Part shown: piece after piece, positions 1 to 10,679 of the stretch | Position numbering within the stretch: position 1 is the stretch's first letter | Layout of the letters: each line of letters opens with the position of its first letter | Assembly: GCA_041391765.1 (NCBI GenBank) | Contig: JAWKNJ010000024.1 | Span: 38,643 to 102,642, forward strand | Direction of reading: 5' to 3' | DNA from: SHAN690 sp041391765 | GTDB taxonomy: Bacteria > Bacteroidota > Bacteroidia > Flavobacteriales_G > Salibacteraceae | DNA length: 64,000 bases | Made by a program: the position numbers and the translations under genes | The notes under the pieces: generated by a model | What the model saw: the letters and a program-made list of their open reading frames with translations, nothing else | Databases searched by the model: none | What the model was told of the DNA's origin: nothing

Positions 1-290
1 GAACCCAGGATAAGGCAGGCAAAATTTTACCGGTGGTGATTACCGTTTACGCTGATAAGTCGTTTGACTTCATCGTAAAAACTCCACCTGTAGCTATTCA
101 GTTGAAGGAAGCTGCAAAAATCAAGTCTGGTGCTGCAGAACCGAACCGTGTTCGTTCTGGTACAGTAACAAAAGCTCAGATTCAAGCCATCGCTGAAGAT
201 AAGATGGTGGATTTGAACTGCTTTACAGTTGAATCAGCTATGAGAATGGTTGCGGGTACTGCTCGCAGCATGGGCATCGCTATTAAATAA
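1..290 (+). CDS. rplK: 50S ribosomal protein L11, C-terminal part (5' truncated by window)
   Basis: L11 binds 23S rRNA in the GTPase-associated centre together with L10 and L7/L12. The reading frame is open from base 3 and reads TQDKAGKILPVVITVYADKS, the usual L11 linker and start of its RNA-binding domain, followed by PPVAIQLKEAA and the C-terminal MGI motif. The GTG at 33 is an internal valine, not the start. The true start lies upstream of the window. It is followed 8 bases later by rplA, the usual order. Identity is certain; only about the last 95 residues are visible. Confidence 0.95.
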   Translation, partial: TQDKAGKILPVVITVYADKSFDFIVKTPPVAIQLKEAAKIKSGAAEPNRVRSGTVTKAQIQAIAEDKMVDLNCFTVESAMRMVAGTARSMGIAIK

Positions 291-298
291 TTCGAGTC

Positions 299-994
299 AT
301 GGGTAAGATTAGTAAGAAAAGAAAGGCCGTACTCGATAAAGTTGATGCGGAAAAGATGTACCCTCTAACTGAGGCAAGTGCATTAGTGAAAGATATTACA
401 ACTACCAAGTTTGATGCCTCAGTTGATTTGGCAATCAGATTGGGAGTTGATCCTCGTAAATCAAACCAAATGGTTCGTGGTGTGGTTTCTCTACCTCACG
501 GAACAGGAAAGGACGTTCGTGTATTGGTGCTTTGTACTCCTGATAAGGAGCAAGAGGCTAAGGATGCAGGAGCTGATCACGTTGGGTTGGATGATTATGT
601 TGAAAAAATTAAGGGTGGTTGGACCGATGTTGATGTTATCATCACCATGCCTAGTGCAATGGGAAAGGTTGGAGCGCTCGGAAGAATTCTTGGTCCAAGG
701 GGATTGATGCCAAACCCAAAGACCGGAACGGTAACCATGGAAATTGGTAAAGCAGTTTCTGAGGTTAAATCAGGTAAGATCGACTTTAAAGTCGATAAGT
801 ATGGTATTGTGCATGCTTCCATTGGAAAGGTTTCTTTCGATGCACAAAAAATCGCGGAAAACGCGAGTGAGCTGTTACAGACAATTATGAAACTGAAGCC
901 CGCTTCAGCGAAGGGTACTTACTTGAAAGGAATTTCAATGTCAAGCACCATGAGCCCAAGCGTAAGGGTGGACACTAAGTCTTTCAGTTTATAA
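299..994 (+). CDS. rplA: 50S ribosomal protein L1
   Basis: L1 forms the mobile L1 stalk of the large subunit and helps release deacylated tRNA. In many bacteria it also represses its own rplK-rplA mRNA. The 231 residues match the usual length. The signature GPRGLMPNPKTGTV lies near residue 140, and the N-terminus MGKISKKRKAVLDKV is typical. The ATG at 299 follows the rplK stop by 8 bases. Its place between rplK and rplJ is the conserved order. No internal frameshift is seen here, unlike further downstream. Confidence 0.97.
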   Translation: MGKISKKRKAVLDKVDAEKMYPLTEASALVKDITTTKFDASVDLAIRLGVDPRKSNQMVRGVVSLPHGTGKDVRVLVLCTPDKEQEAKDAGADHVGLDDYVEKIKGGWTDVDVIITMPSAMGKVGALGRILGPRGLMPNPKTGTVTMEIGKAVSEVKSGKIDFKVDKYGIVHASIGKVSFDAQKIAENASELLQTIMKLKPASAKGTYLKGISMSSTMSPSVRVDTKSFSL

Positions 995-1017
995 TCTAAT
1001 CTTAATCAACGAGTAAG

Positions 1018-1542
1018 ATGACACGTCAAGAAAAAGATGCTTTAATCAGTGATCTTGCTGATCGATTGAGTAAGAGCGAGGTAGTTTACCTTACAGACAT
1101 TGCTAGTCTGGATGCCGAAAATTCAAGCAAACTGCGCAGACTTTGCTTCCAAAGGGATGTGCAATTGCAGGTTGTCAAAAACACACTTCTTCAGAAAGCG
1201 ATGGAGCGTGTGGATGGCAAAAATTACGGTGACCTCCCTAGCGTATTGAAAGGTAATACCGGGTTGATGATAGCCGAGGCGGGTAATGCACCTGCTAAGC
1301 TAATCCAGGAGTTCAGAAAAAAATCGGATAAGCCAATTTTAAAAGGGGCATATATCCAAGAGAGTATTTATGTGGGTGACAACCTACTTGATGCTCTTGC
1401 AAATCTGAAATCTAAGGATGAACTTATCGGTGATATCATTCTTTTACTTCAATCTCCTGCGAAGAATGTTGTTTCTGGCTTGAAGTCAGGTGGCGGCAAA
1501 CTAGCAGGCATTCTCAAGACGCTCGAAAATAGAGCAGCTTAA
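1018..1542 (+). CDS. rplJ: 50S ribosomal protein L10
   Basis: L10 is the base of the L7/L12 stalk: its N-terminal domain binds 23S rRNA next to L11 and its C-terminal helix carries L7/L12 dimers. The 174-residue product starts MTRQEKDALISDLADRL and has the family pattern with VVKNTLLQKAM around residue 60. The gene lies 23 bases after rplA and 49 before rplL. In other bacteria L10, alone or with L7/L12, controls translation of this mRNA. I did not identify the corresponding leader fold here. Confidence 0.96.
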   Translation: MTRQEKDALISDLADRLSKSEVVYLTDIASLDAENSSKLRRLCFQRDVQLQVVKNTLLQKAMERVDGKNYGDLPSVLKGNTGLMIAEAGNAPAKLIQEFRKKSDKPILKGAYIQESIYVGDNLLDALANLKSKDELIGDIILLLQSPAKNVVSGLKSGGGKLAGILKTLENRAA

Positions 1543-1591
1543 TTTAATTCAACAATTAGAAACTTAGGTTAAACATTAATAATTCAACAAA

Positions 1592-1972
1592 ATGGCTGAT
1601 TTGAAAGCTTTTGCGGAGCAACTAGTAAACCTTACTGTAAAAGAGGTAAACGAACTTGCTACAATCCTAAAAGATGAATATGGTATCGAGCCTGCTGCTG
1701 CAGCTGTAGCAGTAGCTGGTCCTGCTGCTGGTGGCGGAGACGCTGCTGGTGGAGACGAGAAAACTGAATTTGATGTTATCCTCACGAATGCAGGTGCTTC
1801 TAAGCTTGCTGTCGTTAAACTAGTTAAGGAAATGACCGGACTTGGCTTGAAAGAAGCTAAGGAACTAGTTGATGGTGCACCAAAACCACTTAAGGAAGGT
1901 GTATCTAAAGACGAAGCTGAAGCATTGAAATCACAGCTTGCAGAAGCTGGCGCTGAGGTTGAGATCAAGTAA
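1592..1972 (+). CDS. rplL: 50S ribosomal protein L7/L12
   Basis: Multicopy stalk protein that recruits translation GTPases such as EF-Tu and EF-G. The 126 residues show an N-terminal dimerisation helix, an Ala/Gly-rich hinge at about residues 36-52 (AAAAVAVAGPAAGGG) and the C-terminal factor-binding domain with GLGLKEAKELVDGAPKPLKE. It is the fourth gene of the rplKAJL set, and a hairpin separates it from rpoB. The GCT/GCA-rich hinge gives the antisense strand a long open frame that is not a gene. Confidence 0.97.
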   Translation: MADLKAFAEQLVNLTVKEVNELATILKDEYGIEPAAAAVAVAGPAAGGGDAAGGDEKTEFDVILTNAGASKLAVVKLVKEMTGLGLKEAKELVDGAPKPLKEGVSKDEAEALKSQLAEAGAEVEIK

Positions 1973-1995
1973 ATCACAGTTTTAACAACTTAGAA

Positions 1996-2031
1996 GGTTT
2001 AGTCCCGCCTAGGTGCGGGACTAAACCCTTT
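1996..2031 (+). terminator. Hairpin between rplL and rpoB (attenuator or partial terminator)
   Basis: A perfect 13-bp stem (1996-2008 pairing with 2015-2027), with a 6-base loop at 2009-2014, is followed by CTTTT. The rplL-rpoB gap is the classical place where ribosomal protein and polymerase subunit levels are uncoupled by partial termination or RNA processing. The short T run suggests leaky termination. The structure is seen directly; the role is inferred. Confidence 0.8.
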
Positions 2032-2067
2032 TGTGCTTTATCGTTCATCTAATTATTAATCCATTCC

Positions 2068-5000
2068 ATGACCAAATCAAAAAGTGCGGAAAGAATTAAC
2101 TTTTCGCGTACGCAAAATCAACTGCAATACCCTGATTTCTTGGATATCCAATTGAAGTCTTTCCAAGACTTCTTCCAATTGGAAACCTCACCTGAAGACA
2201 GGGAAAACGAAGGTCTGTTCAACGTATTTAGCGAAAACTTCCCGATAACGGATTCGCGCAACAACTTTGTCCTAGAGTTCTTGGATTACTTTGTTGATCC
2301 ACCACGCTATTCTATACAAGAGTGTATGGAACGAGGACTTACATACAGTGTTCCACTGAAGGCAAAACTTAAACTATACTGTACAGACCCTGAGCACGAA
2401 GATTTCGAAACCATCGTTCAGGATGTGTATTTGGGTACTATCCCTTACATGACTCCGGGTGGTTCGTTCGTAATCAACGGAGCAGAGCGTGTTGTTGTTT
2501 CTCAGCTTCACCGTTCACCAGGTGTATTCTTCGGTCAAAGCTTCCACGCTAACGGAACGAAGCTTTATTCTGCTAGAATTATTCCTTTCAAGGGTTCATG
2601 GATTGAATTCGCTACGGATATAAATAGTGTGATGTACGCATACATTGACCGAAAGAAAAAGCTTCCGGTTACAACTCTGTTGCGTGCGATTGGATACGAA
2701 AGTGATAAAGAGATCCTTGAGATTTTCGACCTAGCTGACGAAATTAAAGTAAGCAAAACAGGTCTGAAGAAGGTTGTCGGTAGAAGGCTTGCTGCAAGGG
2801 TTTTGAAAACATGGTTTGAAGACTTTGTTGATGAAGATACAGGAGAGGTTGTATCTATCGAACGTAACGAAGTAATCGTTGACCGTGAGACAACTATTGA
2901 AGATGAGCACATCGATTTGATCGTTGACGCTGATGTGAAGACTATCCTTCTTCATAAGGAGAATATCAACGCAGCCGATCACGCCATCATTTATAACACA
3001 CTTCAGAAAGACCCTTCAAACTCTGAAATTGAAGCGGTTGAGCACATCTATAGAATTCTGCGTAACGCTGAGCCGCCAGATGAGGAAACAGCTCGTGGTA
3101 TCATTGATAAGCTTTTCTTCTCTGATAAGCGATATGACTTAGGAGAGGTTGGTCGTTACCGAATCAACAAGAAGCTTGGTTTGGATATCGATATGGAGAA
3201 TCGTGTCTTAACCAAAGTTGACATCATCGAGATCATCAAGTATTTGATCGAGTTGATCAACTCTAAGACAGATGTGGATGATATTGACCACTTGAGCAAC
3301 AGACGTGTACGTACAGTTGGAGAACAGCTTTACGCACAGTTTGGTGTTGGTTTGGCTCGTATGGCTCGTACGATTCGTGAAAGAATGAACGTTCGTGACA
3401 ACGAAGTATTCACACCGATTGACTTGATCAACGCGAAGACACTTTCTTCAGTTATCAACTCATTCTTTGGAACCAATCAGCTTTCTCAGTTCATGGATCA
3501 GACAAACCCATTGTCTGAAATCACACACAAGAGAAGATTGTCAGCACTAGGGCCAGGCGGTCTTTCTCGTGAAAGAGCTGGTTTCGAAGTACGTGACGTT
3601 CACTACACGCACTACGGTCGTTTGTGTACCATCGAAACACCTGAAGGACCAAACATCGGTTTGATTTCTTCATTGTGTGTTTACGCGAAAGTGAACCGAC
3701 TTGGATTCATTGAAACTCCTTATCGCAAGGTTGCAGATGGTAAGGTTAAGTTAGATGACATCGTTTACCTGAGTGCAGAAGAGGAGGATGAGCAAATGAT
3801 TGCTCAGGCAAACGCTAAAGTGAGCAAGAAAGGTGAGTTTGAAACTGAAAAAGTAAAGGCTCGTTTTGAAGGTGACTTCCCGGTAATTGAGCCTAGTGCT
3901 ATTACTTTGATGGACGTTGCTCCTAACCAGATTGCTTCGATTGCAGCTTCATTGATTCCATTCTTGGAACACGATGATGCGAACCGTGCGTTGATGGGAT
4001 CAAACATGAGTCGTCAGTCTGTTCCATTGCTTCGTCCAGAAGCTCCAATTGTTGGAACGGGACTTGAAAAGCTAGTTGCTCAGGATTCTAGAACCATGCA
4101 GTATGCTGAAGGTGATGGAGTTGTTGTCAATGTTGATGCAAACTCAGTTACTATTAAGTATGAGCGTGGTGAAGAGGATGAGTTGGTAAGCTTTGATGAT
4201 GAGTACAAGACTTACGATTTCACTAAGTTCAAGAAGACTAACCAAAGCACAACGATCAACATTCGCCCAATCAAGCCAAGAATGGCGACAAGGTGACCAA
4301 AAGGTCAGGTGTTGAGTGAGGGTTACGGAACTGAAAACGGTGAATTAGCTCTTGGACGAAACCTTATGGTGGCGTTCATGCCTTGGAAAGGTTACAACTT
4401 CGAGGATGCGATCGTTATTTCTGAAAAGGTTGTTCGTGATGATATCTACATTAGCATCCGACAAGCTGATGAATACGTAATTGAAGTACGCGACGAAGCG
4501 TGGTTTGGAAGAGCTTACAGCTGATATTCCAAACGTTAGCGAAGATGGCGACTAAAAACCTTGACGAAAACGGTTTGATTCGTGTTGGAACAGAAGTAAA
4601 AGAAGGTGACATCCCGATTTGCAAGATCACTCCAAAAGGAGAGACTGATCCAACTCCGAAGAAAAGCTTCTTCGCGCCATCTTCAGTGATAAGGCCGGTG
4701 ATGTGAAAGATGCTACAGAAAGTCTCACCAAGCGGATCTGGTAGCAATGAGAAGAAACTTTTCTCTCGTGCTATTAAGGATCGCAAGGCTAAGGCTCAGG
4801 AAAAGAACATTCTTGAAGAAATCGACAAGGAATACGAAAAGGCTATTGAAGAGCTTAAGTCAAGATTGGTTGACAAGCTATTCAACATCGTAAACGGAAA
4901 TATTCTCAAGGTGTATTCAATAAATACAACGAAGAGATCAACAAGAAGGGAACGAAATTCACTCAAAAGAGCTTGCAGGATTGGATTATACCACCCTCAG

Positions 5001-5861
5001 CCCAAGTGGATGGACAACAGATGATGACAAGAATGAGTTGATCAAGCGTACGTTGAATAATTACAACATCAAGGCAAATGACGCTCTTGGTGTGATGAAG
5101 CGCAAGAAGTTTGCAATCACTGTTGGTGATGAACTTCCTTCAGGCATTGTTCAGTTAGCAAAGGTTGGCTTGGCTAACAAGCGTGTTTAAAGTAGGTGAT
5201 AAGATGGCGGGACGTCACGGTAACAAAGGTATCGTGGCTAAGATTGTTCGTCAGGAAGACATGCCATTCCTTGAGGATGGAACTCCTGTGGACATTGTAC
5301 TTAACCCGCTGGGCGTACCTTCCCGTATGAACCTTGGACAGATTTTCGAAACTGTACTAGGATGGGCAGGTCTACGACTTGACTGAAGTTCGCTACTCCA
5401 ATTTCGATGGTGCTACACTGGATGATATCCACAAGTACACTGCTAGTTGGAGTTCCGACTACGGTCGTACTTATCTCTACGATGGTGGAACAGGTGAGAA
5501 GTTTGACCAGTCAGCAACAGTTGGTGTGGATCTACATGCCTGGGCTGCACCACTTGGTTGATGACAAGATGCACGCGCGATCTATCGGACCTTACTCACT
5601 TATCACTCAGCAGCCGCTTGGAGGTAAGGCACAGTTCGGGGTCAGCGATTCGGAGAAATGGGAAGTTGGCGCTTGGAAGCGTTTGGAGCTTCTCACATCC
5701 TCCGTGAAATCTTGACGGTTAAGTCAGATGACGTGATCGGCCGAGCTACAAGGCATACGAAGCGATTGCAAGGTGAGCCAATGCTGAACCGCATTCCGGA
5801 ATCATTCAACGTATTGCTTCATGAAATGCGTGGACTCGGACTCAACATTACTTTAGAATAA
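2068..5861 (+). CDS. rpoB: RNA polymerase beta subunit, broken by indels after about 4280
   Basis: Beta subunit of RNA polymerase. Residues 1-736 read cleanly and include the rifampicin region (FGTNQLSQFMDQTNPL, THKRRLSALGPGG), with the usual Asp, His and Ser kept, so no common resistance change is visible. After about 4280 the frame jumps repeatedly. Two indels near 4279 and 4302 cancel each other, and others lie near 4465, 4500, 4665, 4705, 4910, 5185, 5370 and 5530. Every later block (for example ELALGRNLMVAFMPWKGYNF, KLFSRAIKDRKAKAQE, KVGDKMAGRHGNKGIVAKI, MLNRIPESFNVLLHEMRGLG) is still recognisable beta subunit in the right order. The total span matches a beta subunit of about 1265 residues. 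I conclude that the gene is intact in the organism and the breaks are sequence errors. Confidence 0.93.
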
Positions 5862-5889
5862 TTCATTAACCATTCATAGATTATTTGAA

Positions 5890-8800
5890 ATGGCATTAAG
5901 AAAAGATCAACGTCCGCAAAGCGGCTTTAATCAAATAACAATCAGTCTTGCTTCTCCTGAGATGATCCTTGAGAAATCTCACGAAATCCTCAAGCTCAAA
6001 CAATTAACTATCGTACTTACAAGCCTGAGCGTGATGGCTTGTTCTGCGAGCGCATTTTCGGTCCAACGAAGGACTACGAGTGCCACTGCGGTAAGTACAA
6101 GCGAATCCGATATAAGGGAATCGTTTGTGATCGTTGCGGTGTTGAAGTGACTGAAAAGAAGGTGCGTAGAGAGCGAATGGGCTACTACTTCATTGGTTGC
6201 TCCTGTTGCTCACATCTGGTACTTCAAGTCTCTGCCAAACAAAATCGGTTACTGGTTAGGCCTTCCAAGTAAGAAACTAGATTCTATCATTTACTACGAG
6301 CGTTACGTTGTAATCGCTCCGGGTAATGCGAAGAATAAGGAAGGAGAGGACGTACAGTAATTGATTTCTTGACGGAAGAAGAATACCTAGATATTCTACG
6401 CTTCCAAGAGAGAATCAGTACCGATGACAATGATCCCGAGAAGTTCATCGCGATATGGGAGCAGAGGCATTGTATGCTTTGCTTCAGCGTTTGAATTTGG
6501 ATGAGTTGAGCTACGAACTTCGTCACAAGGCGAACACAGGCAAAACATCTCAGCAACGTAAGAATGAGGCGTTGAAGCGTCTTCAAGTTGTTGAAGTTTT
6601 CCGTGCGGCTAACGAGCACATCGTTAACCGTCCTGGAGTGGATGATTGCAGTGGTTCCAGTTATTCCACCAGAATTGCGTCCATTGGTTCCATTGGATGG
6701 AGGTCGATTGCAATCGTCTGACTTGAATGACCTTTACAGAAGGGTAATTATCCGTAACAACTGATTGAAGCGACTTTTGGAGATCAAAGCTTCCTGAGGT
6801 AATCCTTCGGAAACGAGAAGCGTATGCTTCAAGAAGCGGTTGATTCATTATTGGATAACTCTCGAAAGTCATCAGCAGTTAAGACTGAATCAAACAGAGC
6901 GCTTAAGTCACTTTCTGACAGCTTGAAAGGTAAGCAAGGACGTTTCCGTCAGAACTTACTTGGTAAGCGTGTTGACTATTCCGCTCGTTCAGTAATCGTT
7001 GTTGGACCAGACTTGAAATTGCATGAATGCGGTCTTCCAAAGGACATGGCAGCTGAGCTATTCAAGCCGTTCATCATTCGAAAGCTGATTGAAAGAGGTA
7101 TCGTTAAGACTGTTAAGTCGGCAAAGAAAATCGTTGATAAGAAAGAGCCCGTTGTTTTACATTCTTGAAAACGTATTGAAGGGTCATCAATTCTGTATTG
7201 CTAAACCGAGCCCCAACTCTTCACCGACGGGTATCCAAGCCTTCCAGCCAAAGTTGATTGAAGGTAAGGCAATCCAGTTGCACCCATTAGTGTGTGTACT
7301 GCATTCAACGCGGATTTTGACGGTGACCAGATGGCGGTGCACGTTCCACTTGGACACGCTGCTGTTTTGGAAAGCTTCAGTTGTTGATGCTTGCTTCACA
7401 CAACATTCTTAACCCCAAGGAAATGGTGCTCCAATTATGCGTACCATCTCAGGATATGGTTCTTGGTCTGTATTACATTACTAAGGCTAGAAAGAGTGAC
7501 AAGGAGAGAACAATGTTGGGCGAAGGCAAGGTGTTCTATTCACCAGAAGAAGTTACGATCGCTTACAACGAAGGAAAAGTGAATCTTCACTCTGAGATCA
7601 AAGTAATCATTGAGCATGTGAAAGAAAGATCATCGAGCCACAACGTGTGGTCGAGTATTGTTCAACGAAGTTGTTCCATCTAAAGCTGGTTACATAAATG
7701 AAGTATTGACTAAAAAATCACTTCGTGACATCATTGGTCGTGTATTGAAGACTTGTGGAATGGCTGCAACTGCTAAGTTCCTAGACGACATCAAGGCGCT
7801 TGGATTCTACATGGCATTCAAAGGTGGTCTATCATTCAACTTGGGCACTTTGATCGTTCCGAGATGAGAAGACAACACTTTGAGAGAAAGCTCGCCGAAG
7901 TTGATGAGGTGATGATGAACCATGGGCCAAGGGTCTTATCACGAACAATGAACGTTACAACCAGATTATTGACATCTGACGCATACGAACTCTCGAAGTT
8001 GAACGTATGTATGACGAACAGATTACATGATAACCAAGGATTCAACTCAGTTTATATGATGTATCACTCAGTGCGAGAGGTTCGAAAGAACAGATCTTCG
8101 TCAGCTGAGCGGTATGCGAGGTCTGATGGCCAAGCCACGTAACTAAGATACAGGAGGAGCGACTCATCGAAACCCAATCCTTCTAATTTCCGTGAAGGTC
8201 TTCTGATCCTTGAGTATTCATTTACCACGGTGCTCGTAAAGGTCTTGCGGATACGGCCTTTAAAACAGCAGTGACGTGGGTGCCATTTAACAAGACGATT
8301 GGTTGACGTAGCTCAGATGTTATCGTAACATCGGTAGATTGTGGAACTCTTCGTGGATTGACAACTACGGTTCTAAAGAAAACGAGGAAGTTGTTGAATC
8401 AGCTGAAAAGACGTATCGTTGGTCGAACCAGCGTATATGACATTAGTGATCCAAAATCAGGATAGTCTGGATTGTAGGTGCTGGCGACGGAACTTGGATG
8501 ATATCGCTGATGCTATAGAAGCAGCTGAATTGATGGTGGAAGCTGAAATCCGTTCAGCGTTGACATGTGAAATGCCAAGAGGTATTTGTAGTAAGTGTTA
8601 TGGACGCAGCTTGGCTTCAGGTCAGCCCGCAACCAAAGGCAGGCTGTGGACATTGCTGCTCGTCCATCTGCGAACCAGGAACACAGTTGACACTTCGTAC
8701 GTTCCACGCTTTCTGGGGTAATTATGCCCATCGCCGAATCTAAGATCGAAGCTAGTTGATGGAACTGTTGAAATCGATGAATTGAGAACAGTTGAGAAAA

Positions 8801-10146
8801 CCGAAAAGATTGAACGAAGAAGACGGTTGTGATTGGTCGATCTACAGAAATGAGATTGATTGATGCTAAGCACTGGAATGACAGCAGTTACAAACATTAT
8901 CCCCTACGGATTTCGAACTTCATGTGAAGGCAGAGCGGAAGCGTTGGAAGAAAGGTGATTTGATCTGTAACTGAATTTTGCAGAACGCGGGTGATTTTGT
9001 CAGAATTTGGAGGAAAGCTTGAATTCGGAGAGTATTGAAGAAGGCATCACATACAAGGAAGAGTCTGATGAGCAAAACCAGATTCGTGAGAAAGTGATTA
9101 TCGATAACTGCATAAAAACGAAGAACCCGACCATTCACGTGGTTGATTCTGGAAGGTGAAACGCTTCGTTCTTACAGTATTCCTGTTGATGACACATAAT
9201 GGTTGATGCTGGTGATAAAGCGTTCTGGAGCGATTCTCAAGCTAAGATCCTACGTTCAGGCGGCATGGCTTCTGGTGACATTACCGGAGGTCTTCCACGT
9301 AGGACTGAATTATTCGAGCTTCCTCGAAATCCATCAAACCCAGCAATTGTTTCTGAAGTTGACGGTATCGTAAGCTTCTGGTAAGATCAAGCGTGGTAAC
9401 CGTAACGTTGTTGAAACAAGAACCGGAGATGTATCAAAGTACTTCAGTTCCACTTTCACGTCACATCCTTCTAGTACAGAGAATGACTTCGTGAAAGCTG
9501 GTCAGCCATTGTCAGATGGAGCTATTACTCCAGCTGATATCTTGGCGATCAGGACTCTACCGCTGTTCAGGAATACTTGGTGAATGAAATTCAGGAAGTA
9601 TACCGATTGAGGGTGAAGATCAACGATAAGCACTTCGAGGTGATTGTCTGCCAGATGATGCGTAAGGTTGACATCCTCATCCGGGAGATACTAAGCCTTT
9701 AGTCAAACGTTAACAAGACTGAATTCATTGAAGAAAACGACCGTATTTTTCGGGAATGAAGGTTGAGATGTTGGTGACTGAGTTAATGAAGCCTGGGCAG
9801 ATCATTTCAGCTCGTGGAACTGCAGATGAAAACTCGATGTTGTGCCGCAAGGGCTAAGAAGGCGGTTGAAGCACGATGCAGTTCGCAACAGGTGAGCCGT
9901 TCTTCAAGGTATTACTAGAGCTTCACTTCAAACGGAGAGTTTACTTCGGCGGCATCATTCCACAGAAACTACTAAGGTCTTGAACGAGCAGCGTAAATGG
10001 AAAGATTGATCAATTGAAAGGTCTGAAAGAGAATGTGATCGTAGGTCACTTGATTCCTTTGCAGGTAGTTGAAGGAATACCGAAACATCTATCAAGCTGG
10101 AAGCCAGACAATGACGATCAAATGGTCGGAACCGGATCAGGAGTAA
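5890..10146 (+). CDS. rpoC: RNA polymerase beta' subunit, broken by many indels
   Basis: Beta' subunit, holding the catalytic magnesium. It begins 28 bases after rpoB with the Bacteroidota-type start MALRKDQRPQSGFNQITISL. Recognisable in separate frames are the N-terminal zinc ribbon (YECHCGKYKRIRY then VCDRCGVEV, near 6070-6150) and FRQNLLGKRVDYSARSVIVV near 6930. The catalytic FNADFDGDQMAVHVPL lies near 7304-7351 and EMPRGICSKCYGRSLASG near 8570. GLPRRTELFE lies near 9290, and the end is near 10146, where the last readable frame is MTIKWSEPDQE then TAA. The span of about 4257 bases fits about 1419 residues. Single-base indels occur roughly every 30-150 bases, so no long frame survives. They are most simply unpolished-assembly errors. 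The exact 3' end is uncertain by a few codons. Confidence 0.88.
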
Positions 10147-10176
10147 CTTGATGAGGTTCATCAATAAATCAAGAGT

Positions 10177-10450
10177 ATGGCTGAGGAAGGAAATAGCAAG
10201 GATTGATCAGCATAGAGCTTGTTGGAGAGGTAGCACAAGGAGAATATTCAAATCTTGCTGTTATCACTCATCTGAATGCTGAGTTTATTGTTGATTTTAT
10301 CAGGCATGATGCCAGAACTCCCAAAGCGAGAGTTGCTCAAGAATTATCTTGACACCACAACATGCTAAGCGCTTACTGAAGGCTTTGAATGACAACATTC
10401 GAAAGTTCGAAAGTCAGCATGGTGAAATCGAGGATATCGATCCAGAGTAG
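10177..10450 (+). CDS. DUF3467 family small protein after rpoC, frameshifted
   Basis: A short protein of about 90 residues, commonly found just behind rpoC in Bacteroidota; its function is unknown. The ATG at 10177 starts MAEEGNSK. Other frames then give IELVGEVAQGEYSNLAVITH, LNAEFIVDFIR, TPKARV, LTPQHAKRLLKALNDNIRKF and ESQHGEIEDIDPE before TAG at 10448-10450. These blocks match the family in order, but at least three indels (near 10200, 10315 and 10350) split them. Both the family call and the gene boundaries depend on reading across these errors. It is the last gene before the operon terminator. Confidence 0.8.
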
Positions 10451-10508
10451 GCTCCTTTTCCTATAAACTTCGGTCCCTACAGCCAGCCTAGAAGCCGCAC
10501 AGGCAGAT

Positions 10509-10537
10509 AAAGGCCATCTCTTCGAGGTGGCCTTTTT
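10509..10537 (+). terminator. Rho-independent terminator of the rpl-rpo operon
   Basis: AAGGCCATCT, a short TTCG-containing loop, and AGGTGGCCTT pair in a 10-bp stem with one G-U pair, followed by a run of T. It lies 59 bases after the DUF3467 stop. This is the clearest terminator in the window and marks the end of the ribosomal protein and polymerase operon. Confidence 0.88.
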
Positions 10538-10679
10538 GTTTATACGATGTAGAACTTCAGCAATCAATAATTAGCACTACCACATGGATAGCCAACGGGC
10601 ATAATGCATGTAATACCGGACATGATTATCACCTATTTCTATCCTTTTAGCTAGCGATTCTTTTCTGTGCAGTAAATAA
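10538..10679. other. Intergenic region upstream of the RHS gene
   Basis: 142 bases between the terminator and the first plausible RHS start. No ORF or clear promoter is visible. It contains the 12-base word GCATGTAATACC at 10606-10617, which recurs at 20350-20361 ahead of the second giant RHS-like gene. Indels may also affect this stretch, so promoter spacing cannot be trusted. Confidence 0.4.

Noticed and set aside
33..290. GTG at 33 as the start of a short protein
   Set aside because: It is an internal valine of L11; the frame is open to the left edge of the window.
1576..1977. 133-codon antisense frame over rplL
   Set aside because: It arises from the Ala/Gly-rich hinge codons read backwards; no family or promoter.
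2068..10146. rpoB and rpoC as true pseudogenes
   Set aside because: Both genes are essential, total lengths are right, catalytic motifs are intact and the breaks cross gene borders, so error is the better reading.
4309..10440. Many separate short proteins in the rpoB-rpoC region
   Set aside because: Each is a frame fragment of the beta or beta' subunit in the correct order; the open frames in the gaps are shadows.
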